A DNA stretch of 64,000 nucleotides from positions 1-64,000 of the forward strand of contig JAFAYA010000005.1 of NCBI GenBank assembly GCA_019240635.1, written 5' to 3'. Under the pieces are notes generated by a model. The model was not told where the DNA came from and did no database searches. It saw nothing but the letters and a program-made list of their open reading frames with translations. Each line of letters opens with the position of its first letter. Within the stretch, counting starts at the first letter, position 1. The DNA is from Acidisphaera sp. GTDB lineage: Bacteria > Pseudomonadota > Alphaproteobacteria > Acetobacterales > Acetobacteraceae. The position numbers and the translations under genes were made by a program. Positions 38,640 through 48,846 of this stretch are shown here, piece by piece.

Positions 38640-38779
38640 CTGCCGTCAGCTCTCCGTGAAAGCCGGGCAACCTATGGGGCCGGGGGCGCGGAGGCAACCC
38701 CGGGCGCCCCCGCTGCGGCGCACCCGCGCTGATCGGCCGCCGGCTTGATCCCCGCCGCCCGCGCCGGCATTTTGCCGCG

Positions 38780-39736
38780 ATGCGCAACTTCTCCGATCTG
38801 TCGGAACGCGAAATCCTCGCCCTCGCCATCAGCAGCGAGGAGGAGGACGGCCGCATCTACGCCGACTTCGCCGAGGGCCTGCGCGACGACTACCCCGCCA
38901 GCGCCCGCGTCTTCACCGAGATGGCGGCGGAGGAAGGCGAGCACCGCCGCCGGCTCATCGAGCTCTATCAGCAGAAATTCGGCGAGCACATCCTGCTGAT
39001 CCGCCGCCACGACGTGAGCGGCTTCGTCGCCCGCCGGCCGGTCTGGCAGTTCCGCCCGCTCGGCCTCGACGTGGTGCGCCGCCAGGCCCAGCTGATGGAG
39101 CTGGAGACCGGCCGCTTCTACCGCCGCGCCGCCCAGCGCACCTCCGACGCCTCGATCCGCATGCTGCTCGGCGACCTGGCGGACGCCGAGGTGCAGCACG
39201 GCAACCTGGCGGACCGGCTAGTCGAGGAGAACCTGCCCCAGAAGGTGCGCGACGAGGAGGACGAGGCCTCCCGCCGCATGTTCCTGTTGCGCGTGATCCA
39301 GCCGGGCTTGGCGGGGCTGATGGACGGCTCGGTCTCCACGCTCGCGCCGGTGTTCGCCGCCGCCTTCGCGACCGGCCGCTCCTGGGAGGCCTTCGTCGTC
39401 GGGCTGGCCGCCTCGATCGGCGCCGGCATCTCGATGGGCTTCGCCGAGGCGCTGTCGGACAACGGCAGCCTCACCGGCCGCGGCGCGCCGTTGGCGCGCG
39501 GCGGTATCTGCGGCCTGATGACGGCGCTCGGCGGCATCGGCCACACCCTGCCGTTCCTGATCGCCGATTTCTGGACCGCCATCACGGTGGCGGTCGCCGT
39601 GGTGATCGTCGAACTGGCGGTGATCAGCTGGATCCGCTGGCGCTTCATGGACACGCCGCCCGTCTCTGCCGCCTTCCAGGTGGCATTCGGCGGTGCCCTG
39701 GTGTTCGCCACGGGTATCCTGATCGGCAGCAGTTGA
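38780..39736 (+). CDS. mbfA: Membrane-bound ferritin MbfA-like (ferritin-like domain + VIT1 membrane domain)
   Basis: [76 protein letters not shown]...[24 protein letters not shown]. Confidence 0.9.
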   Translation: MRNFSDLSEREILALAISSEEEDGRIYADFAEGLRDDYPASARVFTEMAAEEGEHRRRLIELYQQKFGEHILLIRRHDVSGFVARRPVWQFRPLGLDVVRRQAQLMELETGRFYRRAAQRTSDASIRMLLGDLADAEVQHGNLADRLVEENLPQKVRDEEDEASRRMFLLRVIQPGLAGLMDGSVSTLAPVFAAAFATGRSWEAFVVGLAASIGAGISMGFAEALSDNGSLTGRGAPLARGGICGLMTALGGIGHTLPFLIADFWTAITVAVAVVIVELAVISWIRWRFMDTPPVSAAFQVAFGGALVFATGILIGSS

Positions 39737-39893
39737 GCCGGGCGCCGCACGCCGTGTGACCGGGGTCACGCCGGCGGCGCGCCGAAGCGAGCTTCCGATT
39801 GCCCGCGCCGGCTCCTAAGCTATCGTGACGCACGACGAAGGGGGGCAGGATGGGCGACCGGCTGGACCGCGTGCGCGCGCCGCTGAACGACCG

Positions 39894-41429
39894 ATGCAGC
39901 TGACCTTGACCGTGCTGCGCTGCCCGGACGCCGTGCCGCCGCAGACGCGGCAGGTGAGCGGCGGCGAGTTCTCGCTCGGCCGCGGCCCGGAGAACGACTG
40001 GGTGCTGCCCGACCCCGACCGTCACCTCTCCAAGCGGCACTGCATGCTGGCTTTCCGCTCCGGCGCCTGGCAGGTCGCCGACCTCAGCACCAATGGGACC
40101 TTTCTGAACCGGGAGGCCGAGCCGCTCGGCCAGGGGGCGCCGCGCATCGTGCACGACGGCGACCGGCTGCGGCTCGGCGCCTACGAGATCGAGCTGCGCC
40201 TGGCCGAGCAGGCCGGCATGGGCACCGGTGGCGCCGCGCGCCGGCCAGGCAGCGACCCCCGGACTGACGATCCGTTCGGCGACGATCCGTTCCGCGCCCC
40301 CGCGGCCAACCCGTTCCACGAGGACCCGCTGCTCGCCGGGTCCGACCCGTTCGGCGGGGCGACGCCGGACCCATTCGGCGCGCCGCACGCCGCGGGCGTC
40401 AACCTGCCGCCGGATTTCGACCCGCTGGCGCCCGAGCCGGAGTCCGCCTTCACCGGCCCGACGCAGCCCGACCACACGCCCTCGGTCGGCGACGCCTTCC
40501 GCCCGCCGCCGCAGGCGCCCTCGCTGCTGCCCGACGACTGGGATCTCGATCTCACGCCGGCCGCCCCCGCCGCGCGCGCGCCGCGCACGGCCCCCTCGCC
40601 GACACCGCTGCCGCAGGCTCCCGTGCCCGCCGCGCCGTCACCGGCCCCGCTCCCCACCCTCGCCCCCCAGGCGGAGCAGCCGGTCCGGCCGCCGCCCCGG
40701 CCTGCCCCAGTCGCCCCGCCGGTCGCGTCCCCGGTCGCACCTCCAGTCGCGCCGCCCGCCTTGCCTCCGGTCGCGCCGCCCGTTTCACCTCCGGTCGCCG
40801 CGCCCCCGGGCGCGCCCCCGGTCGCGCCGGCGGGGGAGGGCGGACTGATGGCCGCCTTCCTGCACGGCGCCGGGCTGGCCGACGCAGCGCCCGCCGATCC
40901 GCGCGCCACGATGCAGGCACTCGGCGCCGCCTTCCGCGCGCTCGTCGCCGGGCTGCGCCAGGCGCTGATCGCGCGCGCCGCCATCAAGGGCGAGTTCCGC
41001 ATCGAGCAGACGATGATCCGCAGCCGCGGCAACAACCCGCTGAAATTCTCCGCCGACGACGACGACGCGCTCTCCGCCCTGCTCGGCGTCGGCCGCCGCA
41101 CCGACATGGCGCCCGCCGCCGCCGTCGCCGACGCGCTGCGCGACATGCGCCTGCACGAGCTCGCCGCGATGGCCGCCATGCAGAGCGCCGTGCGCTCGCT
41201 GCTCGCGCGCTTCGACCCCGCGCAGATCCGTGCTGCGACCGAGCAGGGCGGCGGCCTGGCCGTGGTGCCGGCACAACGCAAGGCGCGTGCCTGGGACGCG
41301 TTCGAGAAGCTGCACGGCACCACCACCCAGGCGCTGGCCGACGATTTCGACAGCGTGTTCGGCAAGGCTTTTGCGCGCGCCTACGAGCAGGCGCTACGCG
41401 AGGCGAGTGAACGGGAGCCCCGCGCATGA
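39894..41429 (+). CDS. tagH: Type VI secretion FHA domain protein (TagH/ImpI)
   Basis: N-terminal FHA ([47 protein letters not shown]); Pro-rich linker; C-terminal ImpI-like region ([31 protein letters not shown]). Confidence 0.93.
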   Translation: MQLTLTVLRCPDAVPPQTRQVSGGEFSLGRGPENDWVLPDPDRHLSKRHCMLAFRSGAWQVADLSTNGTFLNREAEPLGQGAPRIVHDGDRLRLGAYEIELRLAEQAGMGTGGAARRPGSDPRTDDPFGDDPFRAPAANPFHEDPLLAGSDPFGGATPDPFGAPHAAGVNLPPDFDPLAPEPESAFTGPTQPDHTPSVGDAFRPPPQAPSLLPDDWDLDLTPAAPAARAPRTAPSPTPLPQAPVPAAPSPAPLPTLAPQAEQPVRPPPRPAPVAPPVASPVAPPVAPPALPPVAPPVSPPVAAPPGAPPVAPAGEGGLMAAFLHGAGLADAAPADPRATMQALGAAFRALVAGLRQALIARAAIKGEFRIEQTMIRSRGNNPLKFSADDDDALSALLGVGRRTDMAPAAAVADALRDMRLHELAAMAAMQSAVRSLLARFDPAQIRAATEQGGGLAVVPAQRKARAWDAFEKLHGTTTQALADDFDSVFGKAFARAYEQALREASEREPRA

Positions 41430-41881
41430 AGCGACGACAGGTCCTGCTGCTCGGCGCGCTGGCGGCGGCGCGCTGCGCGCCGCCGCCGCCGCCGCCGCCG
41501 CCGGTGCTCACGCTGACCATCAATGCCGGGCCGGACATCAACCCCGACGCCGCCGGCCATCCGGCGTCCGTGGCGGTGCGCATGTTCAACCTCAACGCCA
41601 CGGCAAAATTCGAGCGCGCCGACGTGTTCGCGCTCACCGACCGCGAGCGCGACACGCTCGGCGACGACGACGCGGGATCGGAGGAGTTCGTGCTCAGCCC
41701 CGGCGAGAATCGCACCATCACGCGCGAGCTGAAGAAGGGCGTGCAGTTCATCGGCATCGCCGTGCTGTTCCGCGATATCGACCATGCGACCTGGCGCGCC
41801 ATCGCCCCGGTCGCCGCCAACGGGCCGAGCAAGCTCACGCTCAAGCTGGCGAAGATCACGGCTTCGCTCGCGCCGAGCTGA
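41426..41881 (+). CDS. tssJ: Type VI secretion lipoprotein TssJ
   Basis: [70 protein letters not shown]; lipobox-like Cys; between tagH and tssK. Confidence 0.92.
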   Translation: MKRRQVLLLGALAAARCAPPPPPPPPVLTLTINAGPDINPDAAGHPASVAVRMFNLNATAKFERADVFALTDRERDTLGDDDAGSEEFVLSPGENRTITRELKKGVQFIGIAVLFRDIDHATWRAIAPVAANGPSKLTLKLAKITASLAPS

Positions 41882-41933
41882 GGAAAATGCTACGCTCGCG
41901 AATCATCGCGCGCAGGGGACGGCGCACACCGGG

Positions 41934-43262
41934 ATGACCTGGTCGAACAGGGTCGTGTGGCAGGAAGGCATGTTCCTGCGCGCCCAGCATTTCCAGCAGC
42001 AGGACCGCTACCTGGACTCGCTGGTGCGCGCCCGCGTCACCGGCCTGCGCCCGCACCCCTGGGGCATGACGGAGATGGCGGTCGATCGCGACCTGCTCAG
42101 CACCGGCCGCTTCGCGCTGAGCAACGCCGCCGGCGTGTTCGAGGACGGCACGCCCTTCGCCATCCCCGGCGAGACCGACCATCCCGCGCCCCTCGAGTTG
42201 CCGGACACCGCGCGCAACGTGCTCGTCTATCTCGCCGCGCCGGTGCGCCAGCCCGGTGCGGTGGAGATCGCCGGCGCCGACGGCACCGAGGGCCGCTACG
42301 CGCTGCACGGGTTTGAGGCGTACGACACGCATTCCGCCTCGCCGCAGCCGGCGGAGCTGCAGATCGGCCGGCTGCGCCTGCGCTACATGCTGGAGAGCGA
42401 AGACCGCGCCGGCTATCTCTGCATCGGCCTGGCCCGCATCAACGAGGTTGCCGCCGACCGCCGCGTCACGCTCGACGACCGCTGGATCGCCCCGGCGCTG
42501 GTCTGCTCGGCGACCCCGCCGCTCGCCGGCCTGCTCACCGAGCTCTCCGGCATGCTGAACCAGCGCGGCGAGGCGCTGGCCGCCCGGCTGACCGCGCCCG
42601 GCGCGCGCGGCGTCGCCGAGGTGGCGGACTTCCTGCTGCTGCAATCGGTGAACCGCTGGCAGAAGCTGCTGAGCCACTGGGCCGACGCCGGCAACGTGCA
42701 TCCGGTCGATCTCTACGCGACGCTCGTGCAGATGGCCGGCGAGTTCGCGACCTTCACCGAAACCACGCGCCGGCCGAACGCCTATCCGGCCTACCGGCAC
42801 GAGGACCTGCAGCGCAGCTATGCCCCGGTCGTCGCCGATCTGCGCCGCTCGCTCTCCGCGGTGATCGAGGCGACTGCGGTCGCGATCCCTCTGCAGGAGC
42901 GCCGGCACGGCGTGCGCGTCGGGCCGATCGTCGACCGCAACATCCTGCGCGCCGCCAGCTTCGTGCTGAGCGTGCAGGCGGACGTGCCGACCGAAACCTT
43001 GCGCCGCCTGTTCCCGAGCCAGGTCAAGATCGGCGCCGTCGAGCAGATCCGTGAGCTGGTCAACGTAGCCCTGCCGGGCATCGCCGTGCGGCCGCTGCCC
43101 GTCGCGCCGCGGCAGATCCCGTTCTACGCCGGCGCCACCTACTTCGAGCTCGATCGCAACAGCCCGCACTGGCAGCAGATGCAGTCCTCCGGCGGCTTCG
43201 CGATCCACGTCTCCGGCGACTTCCCGAACCTCAATCTCGAGCTTTGGGCGATCCGCGGCTGA
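41934..43262 (+). CDS. tssK: Type VI secretion baseplate subunit TssK
   Basis: MTWSNRVVWQEGMFLRAQHFQQQDRYLDSLVRARVTGLRPHPWGMTEMAVDRDLLSTGRFAL...FYAGATYFELDRNSPHWQQMQSSGGFAIHVSGDFPNLNLELWAIRG. Confidence 0.96.
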   Translation: MTWSNRVVWQEGMFLRAQHFQQQDRYLDSLVRARVTGLRPHPWGMTEMAVDRDLLSTGRFALSNAAGVFEDGTPFAIPGETDHPAPLELPDTARNVLVYLAAPVRQPGAVEIAGADGTEGRYALHGFEAYDTHSASPQPAELQIGRLRLRYMLESEDRAGYLCIGLARINEVAADRRVTLDDRWIAPALVCSATPPLAGLLTELSGMLNQRGEALAARLTAPGARGVAEVADFLLLQSVNRWQKLLSHWADAGNVHPVDLYATLVQMAGEFATFTETTRRPNAYPAYRHEDLQRSYAPVVADLRRSLSAVIEATAVAIPLQERRHGVRVGPIVDRNILRAASFVLSVQADVPTETLRRLFPSQVKIGAVEQIRELVNVALPGIAVRPLPVAPRQIPFYAGATYFELDRNSPHWQQMQSSGGFAIHVSGDFPNLNLELWAIRG

Positions 43263-43279
43263 GAGGGAAGGCTGCCGAC

Positions 43280-44644
43280 ATGAGCGACAACCCGTTCTCG
43301 GAACCGGACGACAGCGACCGCACGATCATCCGCCCGGCGCCGGGCGGCCGCCGCGCCGCCGCGCCGGAGTCGGCGGCCGCCCCGCCGTCGGCGCAGCGAA
43401 GCGCGCGCGCCGAGCCGGTCGAGGCCGCGTCGGTCGTCGGCGAGGCCGTGGCGATCCCCGCCGCCGGCCTCTCGTCGCTGGTCGCCGCGGCGCAGCCGCT
43501 GCTGCAGCTGCTGGCACGCCTGCGCAACACCGTCAGCCCGCCCGACCCCGGCGACCTGCGCGAGCGCGCGGTGCGCGAGATGCGCGGCTTCGAGGCCCGC
43601 GCCCGCGACGCGGAAATCCCGATGGAGCAGCTGCGCCCGGCGCACTACGCGCTCTGCGCCAGCCTCGACGACGCCGTGCTGAACACGCCGTGGGGCAGCA
43701 CCGGAACCTGGGACGCGCGCTCGCTGGTGTCCACCTTCCACCAGGAGGTCCGCAGCGGCGAGCGCTTCTTCGACCTGCTCGCCCAGGTCAGGCAGAACCC
43801 CGGAAAATTCCTGCCGGTGCTCGAGCTGATGTATCTCTGCCTGTCGCTCGGCTTCCAGGGCCGCTACCGCCTGTCGCCGCGCGGCCCCGGCGAGCTCGAG
43901 AAGCTGCGCGAGGAAACCTACGCGCTGCTGGTGCGCAATCGGCCGGCCGCGGAGCCGGAGCTGTCGCCGCACTGGCAGGGTGTCGCGGCACCCTACCGTC
44001 CAGCGCGGTTCATCGTGCCGATGTGGGTCGCCTGGAGTGCCGCGGCGGCCGGCATCGCCGGCCTGTTCATCTGGTTCTCGATCGGCCTGAACGCCCGCTC
44101 CGACCAGCTGTTCGAGCGCATGGCGCACGCCCCACCCGACCACATGCCGCAGATCGCCCGCGGCCCGGTGCAGCCGCCGGCCCCGCCGCCGCCATCCGAC
44201 GAGCCGACGCTCGTGGACAAGCTGCGCACCTTCCTCAAGCCGGAGATCGACCAGGGCCTCGTCGCCGTGCTCGGCACGCCGACCATGCCGATCGTGCGCA
44301 TCCGCAACCGCGGCATGTTCCCCTCCGGCACCGCCAGCCTGCAGCAGGGTTTCTTGCCGCTGCTGCGCCGTATCGGGGAGGCGCTGAAGCAGGAGCAGGG
44401 GCACGTGACGGTGTATGGCTACACCGACAACCAGCCGATCCGCACGGTGCGCTTCCCGTCGAATTTTCAGCTCTCCGCCGCACGTGCCGAGGCGGCCGCG
44501 GCGATCATCGCGCAGGCGATGGGCGATACCTCGCGCATTTCCGCGGAGGGGCGGGCCGACGCCGACCCGATCGCCTCCAACGCGACGCCGGAAGGACGCG
44601 AGGAGAACCGGCGCATCGAAGTCGTGCTGAACCGGCAGGGATAG
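43280..44644 (+). CDS. tssL: Type VI secretion protein TssL with C-terminal OmpA peptidoglycan-binding domain
   Basis: DotU region HYALCASLDDAVLNTPWGSTGTWDARSLVSTFHQEVRSGERFFDLLAQ; OmpA region VTVYGYTDNQPIRTVRFPSNFQLSAARAEAAAAIIAQAM...GREENRRIEVVL. Confidence 0.95.
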   Translation: MSDNPFSEPDDSDRTIIRPAPGGRRAAAPESAAAPPSAQRSARAEPVEAASVVGEAVAIPAAGLSSLVAAAQPLLQLLARLRNTVSPPDPGDLRERAVREMRGFEARARDAEIPMEQLRPAHYALCASLDDAVLNTPWGSTGTWDARSLVSTFHQEVRSGERFFDLLAQVRQNPGKFLPVLELMYLCLSLGFQGRYRLSPRGPGELEKLREETYALLVRNRPAAEPELSPHWQGVAAPYRPARFIVPMWVAWSAAAAGIAGLFIWFSIGLNARSDQLFERMAHAPPDHMPQIARGPVQPPAPPPPSDEPTLVDKLRTFLKPEIDQGLVAVLGTPTMPIVRIRNRGMFPSGTASLQQGFLPLLRRIGEALKQEQGHVTVYGYTDNQPIRTVRFPSNFQLSAARAEAAAAIIAQAMGDTSRISAEGRADADPIASNATPEGREENRRIEVVLNRQG

Positions 44645-44650
44645 CAGGTC

Positions 44651-47600
44651 ATGGGATCCGTGCTTCGCTTCCTCGGCTCGCGCTGGTTCCTCAGCTTCAT
44701 CGGCATCGCCCTGCTGGCGGCGCTGGTCTGGTTCCTCGGGCCGCTGCTGGCGTTCCTGGAAAGCTGGATCGTGCGGCTCGTCATCATCCTGGTGATGCTG
44801 CTGCTCTGGTTCGGCATCAACCTGCTGATGGACCGACGGCGCAAGAAGCAGGAAAGCGCGCTCACGGAGGGTGTAGCCGCCGCGGCGCCCGATCCGACGG
44901 CGGTCGCCTCGGCCGAGGAAACCGCCGCGCTGCGCGAGCGCATGACGAACGCGCTCGGAGCCCTGAAAAAGGCACGCGGCACCCGCGGCTATCTGTACGA
45001 GCAGCCCTGGTACGTCATCATCGGGCCGCCCGGCGCAGGCAAGACCACGGCATTGCTGAACGCCGGCCTGCGGTTTCCGCTGGCGGCGGAGATGGGGCAG
45101 GGCGCGGTCGCCGGCGTGGGCGGCACGCGCCTTTGCGACTGGTGGTTCACCGAGGACGCGGTGCTGATCGACACCGCCGGCCGCTACACCACGCAGGATT
45201 CCGACGCCGCGGTCGATCGCGCGGGGTGGAGCGGCTTCCTCGATCTGCTGAAGCGCACGCGCGAGCGCCAGCCACTCAACGGCGTCATCGTCGCGATCGC
45301 GCTGACCGATATCGGCGCCGCCCCGGCCGACGAGCGGCTGGCCCATGCGCGCGCCATCCGCCGGCGCATCAAGGAGATCACCGAGCGGCTGGCGGTGCGC
45401 GTTCCGGTCTACGCGCTGTTCACCAAGGCCGACCTGCTCGCCGGCTTCACCGAGTTTTTTGACGATCTCGACCGGGAGAAGCGCTCCCAGGTCTGGGGCG
45501 TCACCTTCCCGCTCGAAAAAAAGGAGGCGGGTCCGGTCGCTGCGTTCGCGGCCGAATTCCGTGCCCTCGTCGAGCGGCTGAACGCGCGCCTCTATGACCG
45601 TCTCCAGGCCGAGCGCAGCCCCGATCGCCGCGCGCTGCTCGCCGGCTTCCCCGCCCAGGTGGCGAGCCTCGAGCAGCCGATCGCCGAGTTCCTCCAGGAG
45701 GCGTTTGCTGGCTCGCGGCTCGATCCCGCGCCGTTCCTGCGCGGCGTCTACATGGCCTCCGGCACGCAGGAGGGCACGCCGATCGACCGGCTGACGGGCG
45801 CGCTGTCGCGCGCCTTCGGCCTCGACCAGCGGCGCGCGCCGAGCCTGCGGCCGGAGCAGGGGCGCAGCTATTTCCTGGCGCGGCTGCTGAAACAAGTGAT
45901 CTTCGGCGAGGCGATGCTGGTCTCGCGCAACCCCGCGGCGGCGCGGCGAATGACGTTCGCGCGCGCCGGCGGCTACGCGCTCGCCGCGCTGGCATTCCTG
46001 CTCTGCGGCGGCGCGCTCTGGCAGCTGCACGCCGCCAACAGCGCCGAGGTCACCGACAGCGAGAAGGCGTTTGCGCAGTACGCGCAGATGGCGCAAGCGC
46101 TGCCGCTCGACCCCGTCAAGGAAGCCGACCTGCCGCGCTACGTGCCGCTGCTCGACGCGGCGCGCGCCCTGCCGCACGGCTACGCCGCGGGGCCGGGCGC
46201 GCTGTCCTGGGTCGGCTTCGGCCTGTCGCAGACCGCCAAGCTCGGCACCGGCGCGCGCGCGGTGTATCGCAACGCGCTGCAATACGTGTTGCTGCCGCGG
46301 CTGATCTGGCGGCTCGAAAGCGAGATGCGCGGCTCGCTGGACCGGCCGGACTTCCTCTACGAGGCGACGCGCATCTACCTGATGCTCGGCAGCCAGGGCC
46401 CGCTCGACAAGGGGTTGGTGCGGAGCTGGATGCACTACGACTGGGAGGCGTCCTATCCCGGCGCGACCGCCGCACCGGCCCGCGAGTCGCTGGCGCGTCA
46501 CCTGGACGCGCTGCTCGAGCAGCCGCTGCCGCAGATCACGCTCGACGGCGCGCTGGTGGCGGCCGCGCGCGCCACGTTCAGCCGGCTGAGCCTCGCGCAG
46601 CGCGTCTATTCCCGCATCAAGCCTTCGACCGCCGCGCAGGCGATGCCGCCCTGGCGCCCCGCGGACGCGCTCGGCCCGGCGGGGGCGCGGGTGTTCATCC
46701 GCGCCTCGGGCAAGCCGCTGACCGACGGCATTCCCGGTTTCTTCACCGTCGAGGGGTTCCATCGGGTGCTGCTGCCGGCACTCGGTACGGTGGGCCGTGA
46801 GGTCGCCGGCGAGAGCTGGGTGCTCGGCAGCCGTGCCGAGGTCGCTCCGAACAGCCCGCAGCTGCGCGATATGGAGCAGGGCGTGGTCGGGCTGTACACC
46901 GCTGATTATGCGAAACAGTGGGACGCCATGTTGGCGGATCTCGATCCGGTGCCGCTGCGCAACCTCCAGCAGGGGTCGCAGGACCTCTACATTCTGTCCT
47001 CGCCGCAATCGCCGATGCGCGACCTGCTCACCTCGATCGCCCGCCAGCTCACCTTGTCCAAGCCGCCGCCGCCCTTGCCGGGTGCCGCGGGCGCGGCGGG
47101 GCAGGCCGGCCAGGCGGCGGCGCAGCAGGCGGCGACCAGCGCGACGACGCAGTTGGCCGGCCTGTTCACCACGCCCAACAACGGCCCGCCGCCTCCACCG
47201 CCCGGCTCGGTGATCGACGAGCGCTACAAGGCGCTGCGCGACTTCGTGGGCTCCGGGCCGGGCGCGCCGATCGATCAGGTGCTGAAGCTGATGAACGATC
47301 TCCAGCAGCAACTCGCGCAGCTTGCCGCAGCCCCGGCCGGCGGTGCGGCCGCGCCCGCGGCGGCCGTGGGCAACGACCCCGCCATGCTGCTGCGCGCCGA
47401 GACCTCGCGCGATCCGCAGCCGGTTTCCCGCTGGCTGCAGGCGATGCTGGTCAGCGGCACGGCGCTGCGCGCCGGCGGTGCGCGGGCGCAAGTCGCGGCC
47501 GCCTTCAACGGCGGCGGTGGCGGCGGCGGAGCCGGCGGCGGGGGTGGCGGCGGGGGAGGGGGAGGCGGCCCGGCCAATCTCTGCCGCGCGGCGGTGACCG

Positions 47601-48250
47601 GGCGCTATCCGTTCGTCGCGGGGTCGCCCAACGACATTCCGCTCGACGATTTTGCGCGGCTGTTCGCGCCGGGTGGACTGCTCGACGGGTTCTTCAACAC
47701 GCAGCTCCGGCCCTATGTCGACATGTCGGGACGCGCATGGCGGCCGCAGGCCGTCGACGGCATACCGGCGCCGGTCGCGGCCGGCGACCTCGCCCAATTC
47801 CAGCGCGCCGGAGCGATCCGCGACCTGTTCTTCGGGGCCGGCGGCAACACGCCGACGGTGCGTTTCGACATCACGCCGGTCAGCCTCGATCCCGGCGCGA
47901 AACAGGTGACGCTCGAACTGGGCGGTGTCACCGTGACCTACGCGAACGGGCCGCAGCGCTCGACGCAGATCGTCTGGCCGGGGCCGAACGGAATGGAGAA
48001 TGCCCGCTTGGTGTTCGATCCGCCGCCGTCAGGCGGGACCGGGGCCGTGCAGGCCTCCGGCCCCTGGGCGCTGTTCCGGCTGTTCAGCCAGGGCAATCTC
48101 CAGCAGGCGGGATCGGCCGACCGCTACACGCTCGCCTTCCAGCTCGGCGAGCGGCAGGCCACCTTCGAAATCCGCGCGGGGTCGGTGCTGAACCCGTTCT
48201 CGCCCGGGACCTTGCGGGACTTCCGGTGCCCGGCGCTGGCCTCCCAGTAG
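44651..48250 (+). CDS. tssM: Type VI secretion membrane subunit TssM (IcmF)
   Basis: YEQPWYVIIGPPGAGKTTALLNAGLRFPLAAEMGQGAVAGVGGTRLCDWWFTEDAVLIDTAGRYTTQDSDAAVDRAGWSGFLDLLKRTRERQPLNGVIVAIALTDI; ends in IcmF C-terminal domain. Confidence 0.96.
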   Translation: MGSVLRFLGSRWFLSFIGIALLAALVWFLGPLLAFLESWIVRLVIILVMLLLWFGINLLMDRRRKKQESALTEGVAAAAPDPTAVASAEETAALRERMTNALGALKKARGTRGYLYEQPWYVIIGPPGAGKTTALLNAGLRFPLAAEMGQGAVAGVGGTRLCDWWFTEDAVLIDTAGRYTTQDSDAAVDRAGWSGFLDLLKRTRERQPLNGVIVAIALTDIGAAPADERLAHARAIRRRIKEITERLAVRVPVYALFTKADLLAGFTEFFDDLDREKRSQVWGVTFPLEKKEAGPVAAFAAEFRALVERLNARLYDRLQAERSPDRRALLAGFPAQVASLEQPIAEFLQEAFAGSRLDPAPFLRGVYMASGTQEGTPIDRLTGALSRAFGLDQRRAPSLRPEQGRSYFLARLLKQVIFGEAMLVSRNPAAARRMTFARAGGYALAALAFLLCGGALWQLHAANSAEVTDSEKAFAQYAQMAQALPLDPVKEADLPRYVPLLDAARALPHGYAAGPGALSWVGFGLSQTAKLGTGARAVYRNALQYVLLPRLIWRLESEMRGSLDRPDFLYEATRIYLMLGSQGPLDKGLVRSWMHYDWEASYPGATAAPARESLARHLDALLEQPLPQITLDGALVAAARATFSRLSLAQRVYSRIKPSTAAQAMPPWRPADALGPAGARVFIRASGKPLTDGIPGFFTVEGFHRVLLPALGTVGREVAGESWVLGSRAEVAPNSPQLRDMEQGVVGLYTADYAKQWDAMLADLDPVPLRNLQQGSQDLYILSSPQSPMRDLLTSIARQLTLSKPPPPLPGAAGAAGQAGQAAAQQAATSATTQLAGLFTTPNNGPPPPPPGSVIDERYKALRDFVGSGPGAPIDQVLKLMNDLQQQLAQLAAAPAGGAAAPAAAVGNDPAMLLRAETSRDPQPVSRWLQAMLVSGTALRAGGARAQVAAAFNGGGGGGGAGGGGGGGGGGGGPANLCRAAVTGRYPFVAGSPNDIPLDDFARLFAPGGLLDGFFNTQLRPYVDMSGRAWRPQAVDGIPAPVAAGDLAQFQRAGAIRDLFFGAGGNTPTVRFDITPVSLDPGAKQVTLELGGVTVTYANGPQRSTQIVWPGPNGMENARLVFDPPPSGGTGAVQASGPWALFRLFSQGNLQQAGSADRYTLAFQLGERQATFEIRAGSVLNPFSPGTLRDFRCPALASQ
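47510..47569 (+). repeat. Glycine-codon tract in tssM (7 Gly-Ala-12 Gly)
   Basis: [39 protein letters not shown]. Confidence 0.9.
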
Positions 48251-48846
48251 CCGGCGCCGAGGTGCTGGACGGCGCGGCGTGCGGCTTCTTCGGCAAGATC
48301 CCCGCGCGCGGCGACTTCGTGCGCGCCGGCCTGCCGCGCAGCTTCGTCGAACCCTGGGATGCCTGGCTGCAAGCGGTCCTCGCCGGCAGTCGCGCGCTGC
48401 TCGGCGCGGGTTGGCTGCCGGCTTGGCTGGAGGCGCCGATCTGGCGCTTCGCGCTGGCTCCCGGCATCGCCGGCCCCGATAGCGTGCTCGGCCTGTGGGT
48501 CCCGAGCGTCGATCGCGCCGGGCGGCATTTTCCGCTCACCCTGGCATGCGTGGCCCCCGGCGGCACGGCCGCGGCCCTGCAGGAGTCCGGCGGTGCTTGG
48601 CTGGACGCGGTCGAGCGGATCGGGCTCGCGGCACTCGAGCAGGACACCCCGCCCGAAACGATCGCCGAACAGCTGCGCGCCGCCGCCCCCGCCTGCGCGC
48701 TGCACGCAGCGCCGGAGCAGGCGGCGACGCGATGGTGGACCGAGGGTGGCCCGTTCGTCGTGTCGCGGCGCATGGCATTGCCGGGCCTGCCGGACGCGCC
48801 CGGCTTTGCCGCGATGCTGTCGGACGCGGCGGAGCCGCGCGCATGA
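48226..48846 (+). CDS. tagF: Type VI secretion-associated protein TagF (ImpM)
   Basis: GAACGFFGKIPARGDFVRAGLPRSFVEPWDAWLQAVLAGSRALLG...APIWRFALAPGIAGPDSVLGLWVPSVDRAGRHFPLTL; GTG start inferred, overlapping tssM. Confidence 0.9.
   Translation: MPGAGLPVAGAEVLDGAACGFFGKIPARGDFVRAGLPRSFVEPWDAWLQAVLAGSRALLGAGWLPAWLEAPIWRFALAPGIAGPDSVLGLWVPSVDRAGRHFPLTLACVAPGGTAAALQESGGAWLDAVERIGLAALEQDTPPETIAEQLRAAAPACALHAAPEQAATRWWTEGGPFVVSRRMALPGLPDAPGFAAMLSDAAEPRA

Noticed and set aside
40681-40830. Pro/Val/Ala-coding repeats in tagH considered as a CRISPR or tandem DNA array
   Set aside because: Repeats are in-frame codon-level degeneracy inside a coding linker, with no spacer structure.
43139-47797. 1552 aa minus-strand ORF
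   Set aside because: Antisense to tssL/tssM with Arg/Ala/Gly-rich, repeat-like composition typical of spurious GC-rich reverse frames; the plus strand encodes clear T6SS proteins.
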